NCBI RefSeq assembly: GCF_030403745.1 | Contig: NZ_JAQMWP010000002.1 | Coordinates: 124,001-188,000 of the forward strand | Reading direction: 5' to 3' | Origin: Streptomyces sp. S.PB5 | GTDB taxonomy: Bacteria; Actinomycetota; Actinomycetes; Streptomycetales; Streptomycetaceae | Length of the DNA: 64,000 bases | In this document: piece by piece, positions 1 to 8,754 of the stretch | Layout: every line of letters starts with the position of its first letter | How positions within the stretch are numbered: the stretch's first letter is position 1 | Translations under genes and position numbers: made by a program | The notes under the pieces: model-generated | The model's database searches: none | Told to the model about the DNA's origin: nothing | What the model saw: only the letters and a program-made list of their open reading frames with translations

Positions 1-515
1 TGGGCGGCGTACGGCTCGATCTCGCCGACGAGGAACAACTGCGACGGGCCTACGCCGAGTTGGCGGAGCTGTTCGGGACGCCCGAGGAGCTGCGCCCGGT
101 CGTGCAGCGGATGGCGCCACGCGGCGTGGACACCGTCGTACGGGCCGTCATCGACCCCGCGGCCGGTGCCGTGCTCTCCTTCGGGCTCGCCGGGGCCGCC
201 TCACAGCTGCTCGAGGACGTCGCCCACCGGCTGATTCCGGTCACCGACCGCGAGGCGACCTCGCTGGTCCGGTCGATCCGGACGGCACCGCTCCTCTTTG
301 GCTGGAGAGGTTCGGCGCCGGTCGACACCGCCGCGCTCGAAGAGCTGCTCCTGAGGGTGTCCCGCCTCGTCGACGACCATCCCGAGGTCGTCGCGGTGAC
401 CCTGGAACCGGTCGTCGTCGCCCCGCACGGCCTGAGCGTCCTCGGCGCTTCCGTACGCCTCGCGCCCCCGCCCGCCCGCGACGACCTCGGCCCGCGGACG
501 CTGCCCGCGTACTGA
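1..515 (+). CDS. C-terminal part of ADP-forming acyl-CoA ligase / GNAT fusion family (partial)
   Basis: The gene enters from the left edge, open from base 3, and about 170 residues are visible. They look like the end of the ATP-grasp domain of ADP-forming acyl-CoA synthetases, which in Streptomyces are often fused to a GNAT acetyltransferase as protein lysine acetylases. Clues are the motif GVDTVVRAVIDPAAG, the PVTDREA segment and a closing beta strand ending in LEPVVV. The family activates short acyl groups with ATP and CoA. The catalytic His region and any GNAT domain lie outside the window, so the substrate cannot be told. The gene ends shortly before a leaderless promoter for the next gene. 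Confidence 0.72.
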   Translation, partial: GGVRLDLADEEQLRRAYAELAELFGTPEELRPVVQRMAPRGVDTVVRAVIDPAAGAVLSFGLAGAASQLLEDVAHRLIPVTDREATSLVRSIRTAPLLFGWRGSAPVDTAALEELLLRVSRLVDDHPEVVAVTLEPVVVAPHGLSVLGASVRLAPPPARDDLGPRTLPAY

Positions 516-555
516 GAACACCTCTGAGCGGTGCCTCGCAGTCAGTGGTCCCCCG

Positions 556-561
556 TAGGAT
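556..561 (+). promoter_or_regulatory. -10 element of a leaderless promoter
   Basis: TAGGAT ends 7 bases before the ATG at 569. Transcription would therefore start at or beside the start codon, giving a leaderless mRNA as is frequent in Streptomyces. No convincing -35 hexamer is seen. Confidence 0.55.
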
Positions 562-568
562 GGGGCTC

Positions 569-1156
569 ATGGCCAAGACCAGTACGACGACCCAGGGGCT
601 GCGGGCGGCGATCGAACGCAGCGGCTACTACCCGGCACTCGTGGCCGAGGCGGTGGAGGCCGCTGTGGGCGGCGACTCCATCCGGTCGTACCTGGTCCAC
701 CAGGAGACGACGTTCGACCAGAACGAGGTGCGGCGGCACGTGACCGTACTCGTCCTCACCGGCAACCGTTTCATCGTCAGCCACACCGACGAACAGGCCG
801 CGGACAGCACCTCCCCGACGCCGTACGCCACGACGTCCACGGAGTCCGTGAAGCTCGGCCGGATCTCGTCGGTCGTGCTCAGCCGGGTGGTCGCCAATCC
901 GGAGCAGTACCAGCCGGGCACCCTGCCCCGTGAGGTCGTCCTGACCATCGGCTGGGGCGCCGTCTCCCGTATCGACCTGGAGCCGGCCGCCTGCGGTGAC
1001 CCCAACTGCGAGGCCGACCACGGCTACACGGGCAACTCGACCGCCGACGACCTCAGCCTGCGCGTCAGCGAGGCCGGCGACGGCCCGGAGACGGTCCGCC
1101 AGGCCCTCGCCTTCGCCCAGGCCCTCTCCGAGGCGACCGCGGACGTCACCCGCTGA
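569..1156 (+). CDS. DUF5998 family protein
   Basis: A 195-residue soluble actinobacterial protein of the DUF5998 family, whose function is unknown. No signal peptide or membrane segment is visible. The ATG at 569 was preferred to an in-frame GTG at 545 because the TAGGAT box at 556-561 would place the transcript start on this ATG, and because the family begins MAKTS-like. The stop overlaps the start of the following phosphodiesterase gene (TGATG), so the two are probably translationally coupled. The coupling hints at a joint role, but nothing in the sequence shows a catalytic site. Confidence 0.85.
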   Translation: MAKTSTTTQGLRAAIERSGYYPALVAEAVEAAVGGDSIRSYLVHQETTFDQNEVRRHVTVLVLTGNRFIVSHTDEQAADSTSPTPYATTSTESVKLGRISSVVLSRVVANPEQYQPGTLPREVVLTIGWGAVSRIDLEPAACGDPNCEADHGYTGNSTADDLSLRVSEAGDGPETVRQALAFAQALSEATADVTR

Positions 1157-2349
1157 TGTCCCAGCCCACCACCTGGGACCCTCACCCCGAACCCCTGGCC
1201 GTCGACTCCGCGCCGCTGCCCGAATACGGCAGCGGCTCGCTCGCCGATCTCCTGCCGACGCTGGCCGCCGGCATGGACGTACCCGGCATGACCGCCACGA
1301 TCACCGAGCTGACCCCCGCCGACCGGAACTGCGTGTTCCTGATCGACGGGCTCGGCTGGGAGCAGCTCAAGGCCCACCCGGGCGAGGCGCCCTTCCTGGC
1401 CTCCCTGCTGGCGAGCTCGCGCGGCGGCACCGGCCGCCCGCTGACCACCGGCTACCCGGCGACCACCGCGACCTCCCTCGCCTCCGTCGGCACCGGGCTG
1501 CCGCCGGGCGCGCACGGACTGCCCGGCTACACCGTGCGCAACCCCGACACCGGCGAGCTGATGAACCAGCTGCGCTGGCAGCCGTGGACGCAGCCGCACG
1601 TGTGGCAGCCGTACCCCACCGTCTTCCGACTCGCCCATGACGCGGGTGTGCACGCGGCGCAGGTGTCGTCGCCGACCTTCGAGAACACCCCGCTGACGAA
1701 GGTCGCGCTGAGCGGGGGCAGGTTCCTGGGCCGGCTGTCGGGCGAGGACCGCATGGACCTGGCCGCCGAGCAGCTGGCCGCCGGCGACCGTTCGCTGGTC
1801 TACACGTACTACGCCGAGCTCGACGGCGCCGGGCACCGCTTCGGCGTCGACTCCGACACCTGGCGCGGCCAGCTGATGCACGTGGACCGCCTGGTGCAAC
1901 GCCTCGCGGAGCAACTGCCGCCGCGCAGCGCGCTCTACGTCACCGCCGACCACGGCATGATCGACGTCCCCTTCGACGAGCAGCACCGCATCGACTTCGA
2001 CGAGGACTGGGAGCTGCGGGCAGGGGTGGCCCTGCTGGGCGGCGAGGGCCGGGCGCGGCACGTCTACGCGGTGCCGGGCGCCGAGAACGACGTACTGACC
2101 TGCTGGCGCGAGGTGCTCGGTGAGCAGTTCTGGGTGGCCTCGCGGGACGAGGCGATCGCGGCCGGCTGGTTCGGGCCGAGGGTCGACGAGCGGGTGTACG
2201 CGCGGCTCGGCGACGTCGTCGCGGCCGCGCGGGACGACGTCCTCATCATCGCGTCCGAGCGGGAACCGAAGGAGTCGGCGATGGTTGGCAACCACGGTTC
2301 GATGACCCCTGCGGAGCAGCTGGTTCCGCTGCTCGAAGTACGCTCCTGA
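1156..2349 (+). CDS. Nucleotide pyrophosphatase / phosphodiesterase (alkaline phosphatase superfamily)
   Basis: A 397-residue type I phosphodiesterase/nucleotide pyrophosphatase-like enzyme. The metal-binding and nucleophile set is recognisable: IDG near residue 64, the threonine nucleophile in PATTATS near 103, ELDGAGH in the middle, ADHG near 265 and NHGS near the C terminus. Such enzymes hydrolyse phosphodiester or pyrophosphate bonds with two Zn ions; the natural substrate is unknown. No secretion signal is seen, so it is probably cytoplasmic. Its ATG overlaps the DUF5998 stop by one base, which suggests an operon. Confidence 0.85.
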   Translation: MSQPTTWDPHPEPLAVDSAPLPEYGSGSLADLLPTLAAGMDVPGMTATITELTPADRNCVFLIDGLGWEQLKAHPGEAPFLASLLASSRGGTGRPLTTGYPATTATSLASVGTGLPPGAHGLPGYTVRNPDTGELMNQLRWQPWTQPHVWQPYPTVFRLAHDAGVHAAQVSSPTFENTPLTKVALSGGRFLGRLSGEDRMDLAAEQLAAGDRSLVYTYYAELDGAGHRFGVDSDTWRGQLMHVDRLVQRLAEQLPPRSALYVTADHGMIDVPFDEQHRIDFDEDWELRAGVALLGGEGRARHVYAVPGAENDVLTCWREVLGEQFWVASRDEAIAAGWFGPRVDERVYARLGDVVAAARDDVLIIASEREPKESAMVGNHGSMTPAEQLVPLLEVRS

Positions 2350-2408
2350 AGTCCTGCCCGCCCGTGGATCCTCTCCGACCCCCGTTGCCGAAAGGTGCTC
2401 AACTCTCC

Positions 2409-3050
2409 ATGCCCGAGCTGGTGTTCTTCTCCGGAACCATGGACTGCGGGAAGTCGACCCTGGCTCTCCAGATCGAGCACAACCGCTCCGCGCGGGGCTT
2501 GCAGGGCATGATCTTCACCCGCGACGACCGCGCCGGCGAGGGCAAGCTGTCCTCCCGCCTCGGCCTGGTCACGGACGCCGTGGAGGTCGAGGACGGCCAG
2601 GACCTCTACGCCTACCTGGTCGAGCACCTCTCCCAGGGCGGCCGTGCGGACTACGTCATCGCCGACGAGGCCCAGTTCCTCGCGCCGGAACAGATCGACC
2701 AGCTGGCTCGCGTGGTGGACGACCTGGGCCTGGACGTCTACGCCTTCGGCATCACGACGGACTTCCGCAGCAAGCTCTTCCCCGGCTCCCAGCGCCTGGT
2801 CGAACTGGCCGACAGAGTAGAGGTGTTGCAGGTCGAGGCCCTCTGCTGGTGCGGCGCCCGAGCGACCCACAACGCCCGCACGATAGGGGGCGAGATGGTG
2901 GTCGAGGGCGCACAGGTCGTGGTCGGCGACGTCAACCAGGCGGAGGCGATCGGCTACGAGGTCCTGTGCCGCCGCCACCACCGCCGCCGGATGACAGCGG
3001 CAACGGCCCGAGCGGCGACCTTGTCACCGGACGTGCTGCCGGTGCCGTAG
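2409..3050 (+). CDS. tdk: Thymidine kinase
   Basis: A 213-residue thymidine kinase of the type II (bacterial TK1-like) family, which phosphorylates thymidine to dTMP in pyrimidine salvage. The P-loop GTMDCGKST lies at residues 9-17, the DEAQF Walker B motif follows near residue 88, and the zinc-binding lasso is marked by CWC near 145 and CRRHH near the C terminus. The ATG at 2409 starts directly before the P-loop strand as in the family. An in-frame GTG at 2364 would add 15 unlike residues. AAAGG at 2391-2395 is the likely ribosome-binding site, though rather distant. Confidence 0.92.
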   Translation: MPELVFFSGTMDCGKSTLALQIEHNRSARGLQGMIFTRDDRAGEGKLSSRLGLVTDAVEVEDGQDLYAYLVEHLSQGGRADYVIADEAQFLAPEQIDQLARVVDDLGLDVYAFGITTDFRSKLFPGSQRLVELADRVEVLQVEALCWCGARATHNARTIGGEMVVEGAQVVVGDVNQAEAIGYEVLCRRHHRRRMTAATARAATLSPDVLPVP

Positions 3051-3069
3051 GTCCGAGCTGCCTCCGCCG

Positions 3070-3846
3070 TCAGTTCGGCCCCTGCACCACCGAGAACCTC
3101 GCCCCCTCCGGGTCCGACACCGTCGCCACACGGCCGTGGGGCGTGTCGTGGGACGGTTTGAGGATGTGGCCGCCCAGGGATGCGACGTGGGTGAGGGTCT
3201 TGTCGGTGTCGGAGACCTGGAAGTAGGTCGTCCAGTGGGGGCCGCGGTCGCGGGGGAGGGCGGTGCCGACGCCGTGGATGCCGGCCACCGGGTGGCCTGC
3301 GAGGTGGAGGGTCACGTAGTCGAAGTCCTCGGAGAGGGCGGGTTCTTCCTCGTAGCCGAAGACCGTTTCGTAGAACTTGGAGACGCCGGCCGACTCGAAG
3401 GTCAGCAGTTCGTGCCAGGCGGGGGTGCCTGGGATGCCCGAGATGCCGGTGCCCCGGTGGGCGCCTGCCTGCCAGATGCCGAAGACGGCGCCGGACGGGT
3501 CCGAGCCGATGGCCAGGCGGCCCGCCTCGTCCGCGTCGAGGGGCCCCACTCCGATCGTGCCCCCGCACAGGCGGACCGTCTCCGCGGTCAGGTCGACGTC
3601 GTCCGAGGCGAGGTAGGGCGTCCAGGCAACGGGGAGATGGCGGTCGGGGGGCAGTTGGCCGATGCCGGCCACCTCCTGGCCGTCGAGCAGGGCGCGTACG
3701 TACGGGCCCAGCTGCTGCGGGCCGGGTTGGAATTCCCAACCGAACAGCTCGCCGTAGAAGTCCTGAGTCGTGGTCAGTCCGTGCACCATCAGGCTCACCC
3801 AGCAGGGCGTGCCGGGCGTGTTCCGAGTGTGCGTCTTGCCGGTCAT
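3070..3846 (-). CDS. VOC (glyoxalase/bleomycin resistance) family protein, tandem domains
   Basis: A 258-residue protein with two vicinal-oxygen-chelate domains, roughly residues 10-130 and 140-258. Each opens with a strand-helix unit (CWVSLMV...DFYGELFGW and AWHELLTF...FYETVFGY) and ends with a DP(S/E)GA motif before the last strand. VOC proteins bind metal or hydrophobic small molecules; the role here is unknown. The ATG at 3846 is chosen because GAGGAG lies 9 bases upstream. A GTG two codons earlier would sit too close to it. The reading frame stays open far upstream across the sulfurtransferase gene, but that stretch is only antisense shadow. Confidence 0.85.
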   Translation of the reverse strand: MTGKTHTRNTPGTPCWVSLMVHGLTTTQDFYGELFGWEFQPGPQQLGPYVRALLDGQEVAGIGQLPPDRHLPVAWTPYLASDDVDLTAETVRLCGGTIGVGPLDADEAGRLAIGSDPSGAVFGIWQAGAHRGTGISGIPGTPAWHELLTFESAGVSKFYETVFGYEEEPALSEDFDYVTLHLAGHPVAGIHGVGTALPRDRGPHWTTYFQVSDTDKTLTHVASLGGHILKPSHDTPHGRVATVSDPEGARFSVVQGPN

Positions 3847-4143
3847 CGTCACTCTCTCCTCGACCCCTCGCGGCGGCCGTGTCGCCACCGCGCTCCGGAA
3901 CCCCGTGCCGATGCTCGCACCACCCGTGGTGCGGCGCGCTCCGGGCGCGCCGCGACTCCGTGGCCCATGTCCGCAGAATGCCCGGTGTGCGGGTTCCCGT
4001 CCGTTTCTGCGCGATTGCCGACGGGTGTCGATCGGCTGTACAGCATGTGCCCGATCCCGTACGCCTCGTGATCGGAGCTGTCCGGCGGAGCAGAGTAGCC
4101 GGACACGGGCGATGCGGCCACCCCGTGCGCAAGGATGGTGGCC

Positions 4144-5001
4144 ATGAACCCCATCATCTCCGCATCCGAACTCGCGAGCGAACTTGCGGGTGGCAACCCG
4201 CCTGTACTGCTCGATGTCCGCTGGCAGTTGAGCGTGGCCAAGGCGGCCGGTGAGCCGCCTTTCGACGGCCGGGCCGAGTACGCGGCAGGGCACATCCCCG
4301 GCGCGGTCTTCATCGACCTGGACAGGGAACTTGCCTCCGCCGCCGGTTCGCGTGGCCGGCATCCTCTCCCCGACGTCGCGGAGTTCGGCGCGGTGATGCG
4401 GCGGGCGGGTGTGTCGTCCTCGCGACCGGTCGTCGTGTACGACGGGGGGCAGGGGTGGGCGGCCGCCCGCGCGTGGTGGTTGCTGCGCTGGACAGGTCAC
4501 CCGGACGTGCGGGTCCTCGACGGCGGGTTGCCGGCGTGGGAGGGGGTGCTGCAGTCGTCCGTGCCCGGGCCCGCGCTCGCCGAGGGCGACTTCGAACCGG
4601 CGCCGGGGGCGGTGGGATTGCTCGACGCGGACTCGGCGGCTGCGCTGGCCCGGTCGGGGGTGCTGTTCGACGCGCGGGCGGGGGAGCGGTATCGGGGGGA
4701 GGTCGAGCCGATCGATCGGGTCGGGGGTCACATTCCGGGGGCCGTGTCCGCGCCCACGAACGAGAACGTGGGGGACGACGGGCGGTTCCTGCCCGCGGAG
4801 GAGTTGGGCGCGCGGTTCAAGGCGCTCGGAGTGACCGACGATTCCGAGGTCGGTGTGTACTGCGGGTCGGGTGTCTCGGGTGCGCACGAAGTGCTGGCGC
4901 TGGCGGTGGCGGGGATTCCGGCGGCTCTGTACGTCGGTTCGTGGTCGGAGTGGTCCTCGGATCCGTCTCGACCGGTGGCCGTGGGGCCGGATCCGCAGTA
5001 G
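4144..5001 (+). CDS. Sulfurtransferase with tandem rhodanese domains
   Basis: A 285-residue two-domain rhodanese. The N-terminal domain (GHIPGAVFIDLD, VVVYDGG) lacks the active cysteine, as usual for this class. The C-terminal domain carries the loop YCGSGVSG with the persulfide cysteine; a CGSGV loop points to a 3-mercaptopyruvate-type (SseA-like) rather than a thiosulfate-type enzyme. It would move sulfane sulfur to cyanide or a thiol acceptor in the cytoplasm. An in-frame ATG at 4135 is the alternative start; AAGGATGG at 4131-4138 serves the 4144 ATG better. It is convergent with sepH across two hairpins. Confidence 0.88.
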   Translation: MNPIISASELASELAGGNPPVLLDVRWQLSVAKAAGEPPFDGRAEYAAGHIPGAVFIDLDRELASAAGSRGRHPLPDVAEFGAVMRRAGVSSSRPVVVYDGGQGWAAARAWWLLRWTGHPDVRVLDGGLPAWEGVLQSSVPGPALAEGDFEPAPGAVGLLDADSAAALARSGVLFDARAGERYRGEVEPIDRVGGHIPGAVSAPTNENVGDDGRFLPAEELGARFKALGVTDDSEVGVYCGSGVSGAHEVLALAVAGIPAALYVGSWSEWSSDPSRPVAVGPDPQ

Positions 5002-5083
5002 CCCTGGGCGGGGCTGGGCTGGGGTGGGTCACGCGACCCGGCGCTGCCGGGGTGCCTCCCCCAGAGGGGGGACCCCCAGCGCC

Positions 5084-5112
5084 CATTCGTGCCGCCCCAG
5101 GCGGCACGAATG
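5084..5112. repeat. Perfect 13-bp hairpin in the intergenic region
   Basis: The arms CATTCGTGCCGCC and GGCGGCACGAATG are perfectly complementary around a three-base loop. It lies downstream of the sulfurtransferase and may help termination or mRNA 3' protection. No T-run follows it. Confidence 0.5.
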
Positions 5113-5178
5113 CCCGCAGGCTACGTGAGTGGGTTTGTTGGGCCAGCTGACGTTCCACCTGCGCCCGGCCCCAAACCA

Positions 5179-5213
5179 GAGGGCCCGCCGCCGGTAATCC
5201 GGCGCGGGCCCTC
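5179..5213. terminator. Hairpin between convergent sulfurtransferase and sepH
   Basis: GAGGGCCCGC pairs with GCGGGCCCTC around an inner GCCGG-TAAT-CCGGC stem. Its position between two converging genes suits a bidirectional terminator of the Streptomyces type without a T-run. Confidence 0.7.
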
Positions 5214-5250
5214 ACCCACCGTACGGCCCTCTTCGTGGCCGTGCGGTCGG

Positions 5251-6291
5251 TTACTCCTGCTTCTTTCGGCGTGTGCCGAAGACGATCTCGTCCCAGCTCG
5301 GGACCGCTGCTCGGCGGCCCGGGCGGACGCCGTCCGCTTCGGCCTGGCGGTCGGTGGAGCCGATGAGGCGGTCGCGGTGGCTGCCGACGGAGCGGGGCAT
5401 GAGGACGTCCGCGTAGGCGGAGCCGGCCGAGGCCGCCGGGGCGGGGGGTTCCTCCTCGACCGGTTCGGCGACCGGCTCCTCCGCCGGCGGCGCGGGTTCC
5501 GAGGGGCGCTCCGGGACGACGAGGTCGCCCCGGAAGCTCGGGACCGCCTCCAGCAGGCTGGTCAGCGAGTCGCGCTCGGCCGTGGCCTCCTCGGCCGACT
5601 CCGGTGCCGGCGCGGGCAGGCTCGGCCGCTCGCGGTCGAGGGAACGGTCCAGCGGACGGTCGCGCGGCAGCCGCGCGATCCGCGGGACGAACGGAAAGCT
5701 GGGCTCCGGCGCGGCGAGGTCGTCGGACTCGCCGATCAGCGAGCGCGCCTCCTCGTCGACGGCCTGGACGAGCCGCCGGGGCGGGTCGTACGTCCAGCTC
5801 GCGGAGTGCGGTTCGCCCGCGACGAGGTAGACCAGCAGGACTTCCCAGGTGCCGTCGTCGCGGCGCCACGAGTCCCACTGGACAGTGTCCTTCTCGGCGC
5901 CGCGCAGCAGCAGTCGCTCCTGGACGGCCTCGCCGAGCTGGGGACCCGCGTTCTCACCGGGCCGGCGGACGGGTGTCTTGCGGGCCCGCTCGGCCATGAA
6001 CGCGCGCTCGGCGAGGACGGGGCCCTCGAAGCGGCGGACACGGTCGACGGGGATGCCGGCCATCTGCGCGACCTCTTCGGCCGACGCACCGGCGCGTATA
6101 CGTGCCTGAATGTCGCGGGGGCGGAGATGACTCTCCACCTCGATCTCGATCTGGCCGAGGCGGGGACGGTCGCCGCGTACGGCGGCGCGCAGACGCTCGT
6201 CAATCGGAAGCGTGTACTCCGTGCTGTCCGCAGCCTTCAGCACCAGCCGTGTGCCGTCATTCGAGACGGCCACGACACGCAGTTCGGGCAT
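5251..6291 (-). CDS. sepH: Septation protein SepH (DUF3071)
   Basis: A 346-residue protein with the DUF3071 N-terminal domain starting PELRVVAVS and a helix-turn-helix-like part near residues 58-88 (QARIRAGASAEEVAQMAGI). A long acidic/proline-rich linker follows, then a conserved basic C-terminal end (VPSWDEIVFGTRRKKQ). SepH of Streptomyces binds FtsZ and stimulates its assembly during sporulation septation (established for SCO5855-type proteins). The ATG at 6291 is preferred because GGGAGGT lies just upstream. A longer frame to 6378 has unlike sequence. The gene is monocistronic, facing a terminator. Confidence 0.93.
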   Translation of the reverse strand: MPELRVVAVSNDGTRLVLKAADSTEYTLPIDERLRAAVRGDRPRLGQIEIEVESHLRPRDIQARIRAGASAEEVAQMAGIPVDRVRRFEGPVLAERAFMAERARKTPVRRPGENAGPQLGEAVQERLLLRGAEKDTVQWDSWRRDDGTWEVLLVYLVAGEPHSASWTYDPPRRLVQAVDEEARSLIGESDDLAAPEPSFPFVPRIARLPRDRPLDRSLDRERPSLPAPAPESAEEATAERDSLTSLLEAVPSFRGDLVVPERPSEPAPPAEEPVAEPVEEEPPAPAASAGSAYADVLMPRSVGSHRDRLIGSTDRQAEADGVRPGRRAAVPSWDEIVFGTRRKKQE

Positions 6292-6761
6292 GGGGACCTC
6301 CCGGGTGGTGCCTGCCGACGTCACGTGCGTCGCTGCTTCCGCTAGTCGAGTGTGGCCTGCCCGGGTGCAGCCTGCCACAACCTTGCCGAGTTGCCCGGCG
6401 TGTCGGGCCGGGGCCCTGGATCGCCGTTATGGCACGGTTATCTATTCGCAACGCTAAGTGACCAACTCCGTCACCCTGTGCAACTAGCCCCCTCCAGGGG
6501 GCCCTTGAGGTCATGGACGCCCAGGCGGGAGACCGGACCCAGGGCTCGCAACAGTACTCCATTTGGGCCACGTGCGTGGATTGGCGCGCCGCCCAACTTC
6601 TCGCAAGAGATGAGACTTGGCCGTCCCTCGCGCGGATTTGCGGATCTTGAACGTGGCGTACTTCACGGAATCACCAGAAACGGAACGATTGGTTTCGTTC
6701 GTACGTCCTTTTCTCGTGCAGTTGGTTGATCAAGCGCGGGAAAGGAAGGTAAGGCCCCGGA
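6292..6761. promoter_or_regulatory. Divergent intergenic region upstream of sepH and a membrane protein gene
   Basis: A 470-base gap with no supported gene. It holds the sepH promoter side and, at 6683-6700, a perfect inverted repeat GAACGA-TTGGTT-TCGTTC that sits about 60 bases before the rightward gene and could be an operator. No clear consensus promoter could be assigned by eye. Confidence 0.4.
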
Positions 6762-7511
6762 ATGCGTGAAAGGCCCGATGTCAGGGAAAAGCGGATCGAT
6801 CTGAACGTCCCTCAGGTGGCGGGCGCCGCACTGGCCGCGGTGGTGGCGGCCAAACTCGCCTCATACTTCGGGGTGTACGGCACGATCCTGGGCGCCGGTC
6901 TCGTCAGCGTGATCGCCACCTGCGGGGGCTCCGTCTTCCAGCACCTCTTCAGACGCACCGGGGAGCAGCTCAGGGAAGCGACGGTCACCTCCAAGACCCC
7001 TGCGCGGCAGCCGCCCCCGGCCCCGGGGGAGTTCACCGAGGGCACGGTCCATCGCGCCAAGGTCAGGAGCTGGAAACGCCCGGTGCTCGCCGCGGCTCTC
7101 GTCTTCGGGGTCACCATGGGCGGCATCACGGCGTACGAACTGGTCTCCGGCAGCAGCTTCAGCGGCGGTGACGGCACCACGGTCGGCAGCGCCGTCACCG
7201 GTCACGACTCCTCGCCGCCCTCGAACTCCGGCGACGACACCCCCACTTCGACCAGCTCGCCCATCCCGTCCACCCCGGCCGACGGCACCGACGGCACCAC
7301 ACCGTCGGACAGCGCCTCTTCGGACAGCGGTACGACGTCCAGCGCGACGCCGACTCCCAGTGCCTCGGACGACAGCGGCGACAGCGGCGACAGCGGTGGG
7401 ACGCCGTCCGCCACGCCCGGCGAGTCGTCCGGCGCTACGAGCCCAACACCCTCCGCAAGTAGTCGTTCTGGAACAGACGCTCAGGATCGAGCCGATCCCG
7501 CAACGCCGTGA
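6762..7511 (+). CDS. Membrane protein with Ser/Thr/Asp-rich extracytoplasmic tail
   Basis: An unrecognised 249-residue protein. Residues about 14-50 form one or two hydrophobic glycine/alanine-rich helices. A charged, proline-rich cytoplasmic stretch follows, then a membrane helix at about 105-127. The rest (130-249) is a low-complexity Ser/Thr/Gly/Asp/Pro tail, probably exposed and possibly glycosylated. AAGG at 6751-6754 supports the ATG. The last 77 bases overlap the end of the opposite-strand oxidase gene, so part of the tail is encoded antisense to that enzyme. The function is unknown. Confidence 0.7.
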   Translation: MRERPDVREKRIDLNVPQVAGAALAAVVAAKLASYFGVYGTILGAGLVSVIATCGGSVFQHLFRRTGEQLREATVTSKTPARQPPPAPGEFTEGTVHRAKVRSWKRPVLAAALVFGVTMGGITAYELVSGSSFSGGDGTTVGSAVTGHDSSPPSNSGDDTPTSTSSPIPSTPADGTDGTTPSDSASSDSGTTSSATPTPSASDDSGDSGDSGGTPSATPGESSGATSPTPSASSRSGTDAQDRADPATP

Positions 7512-8754
7512 ACTCGCCGAAGCGCGGGTAGACCCCGGCGAGGTACTCGGCGTCGCGCGTGTGCACCTTGCCCCAGTGCGGCCGCCCCTCGTGCGCGGTG
7601 AAGATGCGCTCGGCGGCGGTGAAGTACGCCTGGTACGGCGTGCCCTTGACCATGTGGACGGCGATGTACGCGCTGTCCCGGCCCGACGCGGTGGACAGTG
7701 TGATGTCGTCGGCCGGCGCCGTGCGCACCTCGACCGGGAAGCTGACCCTGAGGCCGGAGCGCTCGATCACGGCCTTCAACTCGCGCAGCGTCTCGGTGAC
7801 GGCCTCGCGCGGGACGGCGTACTCCATCTCCACGAAGCGCACCCGGCGCGGTGATGTGAAGACCTTGTAGGGGATGTCGGTGTAGGTCCGCGCGGACAGG
7901 GCCTTGCTGGAGATCCGGGCGATGGCCGGGATGGTCGCGGGCGCCGCGCGGCCGACCCACTGGGCGACCTGGAAGACCCCGTTGGAGAGGAACTCGTCCT
8001 CGATCCAGCCCTGGAGCTGCGGCACCGGCTTCTCCGGGCCAGCGCTGCGGTTGTTGCGCTTGGTGTTGGTGCTGCCGGTGTGCGGGAACCAGTAGAACTC
8101 GAAGTGCTCGTTCTCGGCCCAGAGTTCGTCGAAGTCGGCGAGGACCTTGTCGAGGGGCATCGGCTCCTCGCGCGCGGTGAGCAGGAAGACCGGCTCCACG
8201 GCGAAGGTGATCGCGGTGACGATGCCGAGCGCGCCGAGGCCTGTCCGAGCGGCCGCGAAGACCTCGGGGTTCTCCTTCTCGGAGCAGCTGAGCACCGAGC
8301 CGTCGGCCGTGACCAGCTCCAGGCCCCTGATCTGGGCGGCGATGGAGCCCGACTCGCGGCCGGTGCCGTGGGTGCCCGTGCTGGTGGCGCCGGAGACGGT
8401 CTGCTCCATGATGTCGCCCATGTTCGCGAGCGACAGGCCCTCCCGCGCGAGCGCCATATTGAGTCTCTTGAGCGGGGTACCGGCCTCGACCGTGACCGTC
8501 ATGGCATCACGATCAATGTTGCGGATACCGGTCAACAGTTGAGGGCGGATCAATACGCCGTCGGTGGCGGCAATGGACGTGAAGGAGTGCCCGGTCCCGA
8601 CGGCCTTCACCCTCAGACCGTCCTCGGCCGCCTTCCGCACGGCGTCCGCGAGCTCCTCCACCGAGGCGGGAGTGACCTCCCGCGCGGGACGAGCGGAGAC
8701 GTTTCCACCCCAGTTACGCCACGTGCCGTTCTTCCCGCTCGCTGTGCTGCCCAA
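7435..8754 (-). CDS. FAD-linked D-arabinono-1,4-lactone oxidase / gulonolactone dehydrogenase-like
   Basis: A 439-residue VAO-family flavoenzyme. The FAD-binding domain contains GTGHSFTSIA near residue 53, whose His usually carries covalent FAD, and TSTGTHGTG near 125. The C-terminal ALO domain has HWGKVHT and ends YPRFGEFTALRDRLDP...QNDYLRRV. Members oxidise sugar lactones or alditols with oxygen; the exact substrate is unclear. The start is a TTG at 8754 with GGAGG five bases upstream, lying 41 bases inside the upstream MFS gene. This implies translational coupling. No other start retains the conserved N-terminal NWGGN segment. Confidence 0.85.
   Translation of the reverse strand: MGSTASGKNGTWRNWGGNVSARPAREVTPASVEELADAVRKAAEDGLRVKAVGTGHSFTSIAATDGVLIRPQLLTGIRNIDRDAMTVTVEAGTPLKRLNMALAREGLSLANMGDIMEQTVSGATSTGTHGTGRESGSIAAQIRGLELVTADGSVLSCSEKENPEVFAAARTGLGALGIVTAITFAVEPVFLLTAREEPMPLDKVLADFDELWAENEHFEFYWFPHTGSTNTKRNNRSAGPEKPVPQLQGWIEDEFLSNGVFQVAQWVGRAAPATIPAIARISSKALSARTYTDIPYKVFTSPRRVRFVEMEYAVPREAVTETLRELKAVIERSGLRVSFPVEVRTAPADDITLSTASGRDSAYIAVHMVKGTPYQAYFTAAERIFTAHEGRPHWGKVHTRDAEYLAGVYPRFGEFTALRDRLDPERLFQNDYLRRVLGS

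Noticed and set aside
1024..2295. 423-residue minus-strand frame and many similar long antisense frames
   Set aside because: They mirror conserved genes on the other strand and are products of high GC content.
3847..4887. Open minus-strand frame extending the VOC protein to 605 residues
   Set aside because: The extra part is antisense to the sulfurtransferase and arginine/proline-rich. The VOC gene has a good ribosome-binding site at 3846.
6667..6694. SigR-type promoter GGAAT...GTT
   Set aside because: The spacer would be 20 bases, longer than the usual 18-19.
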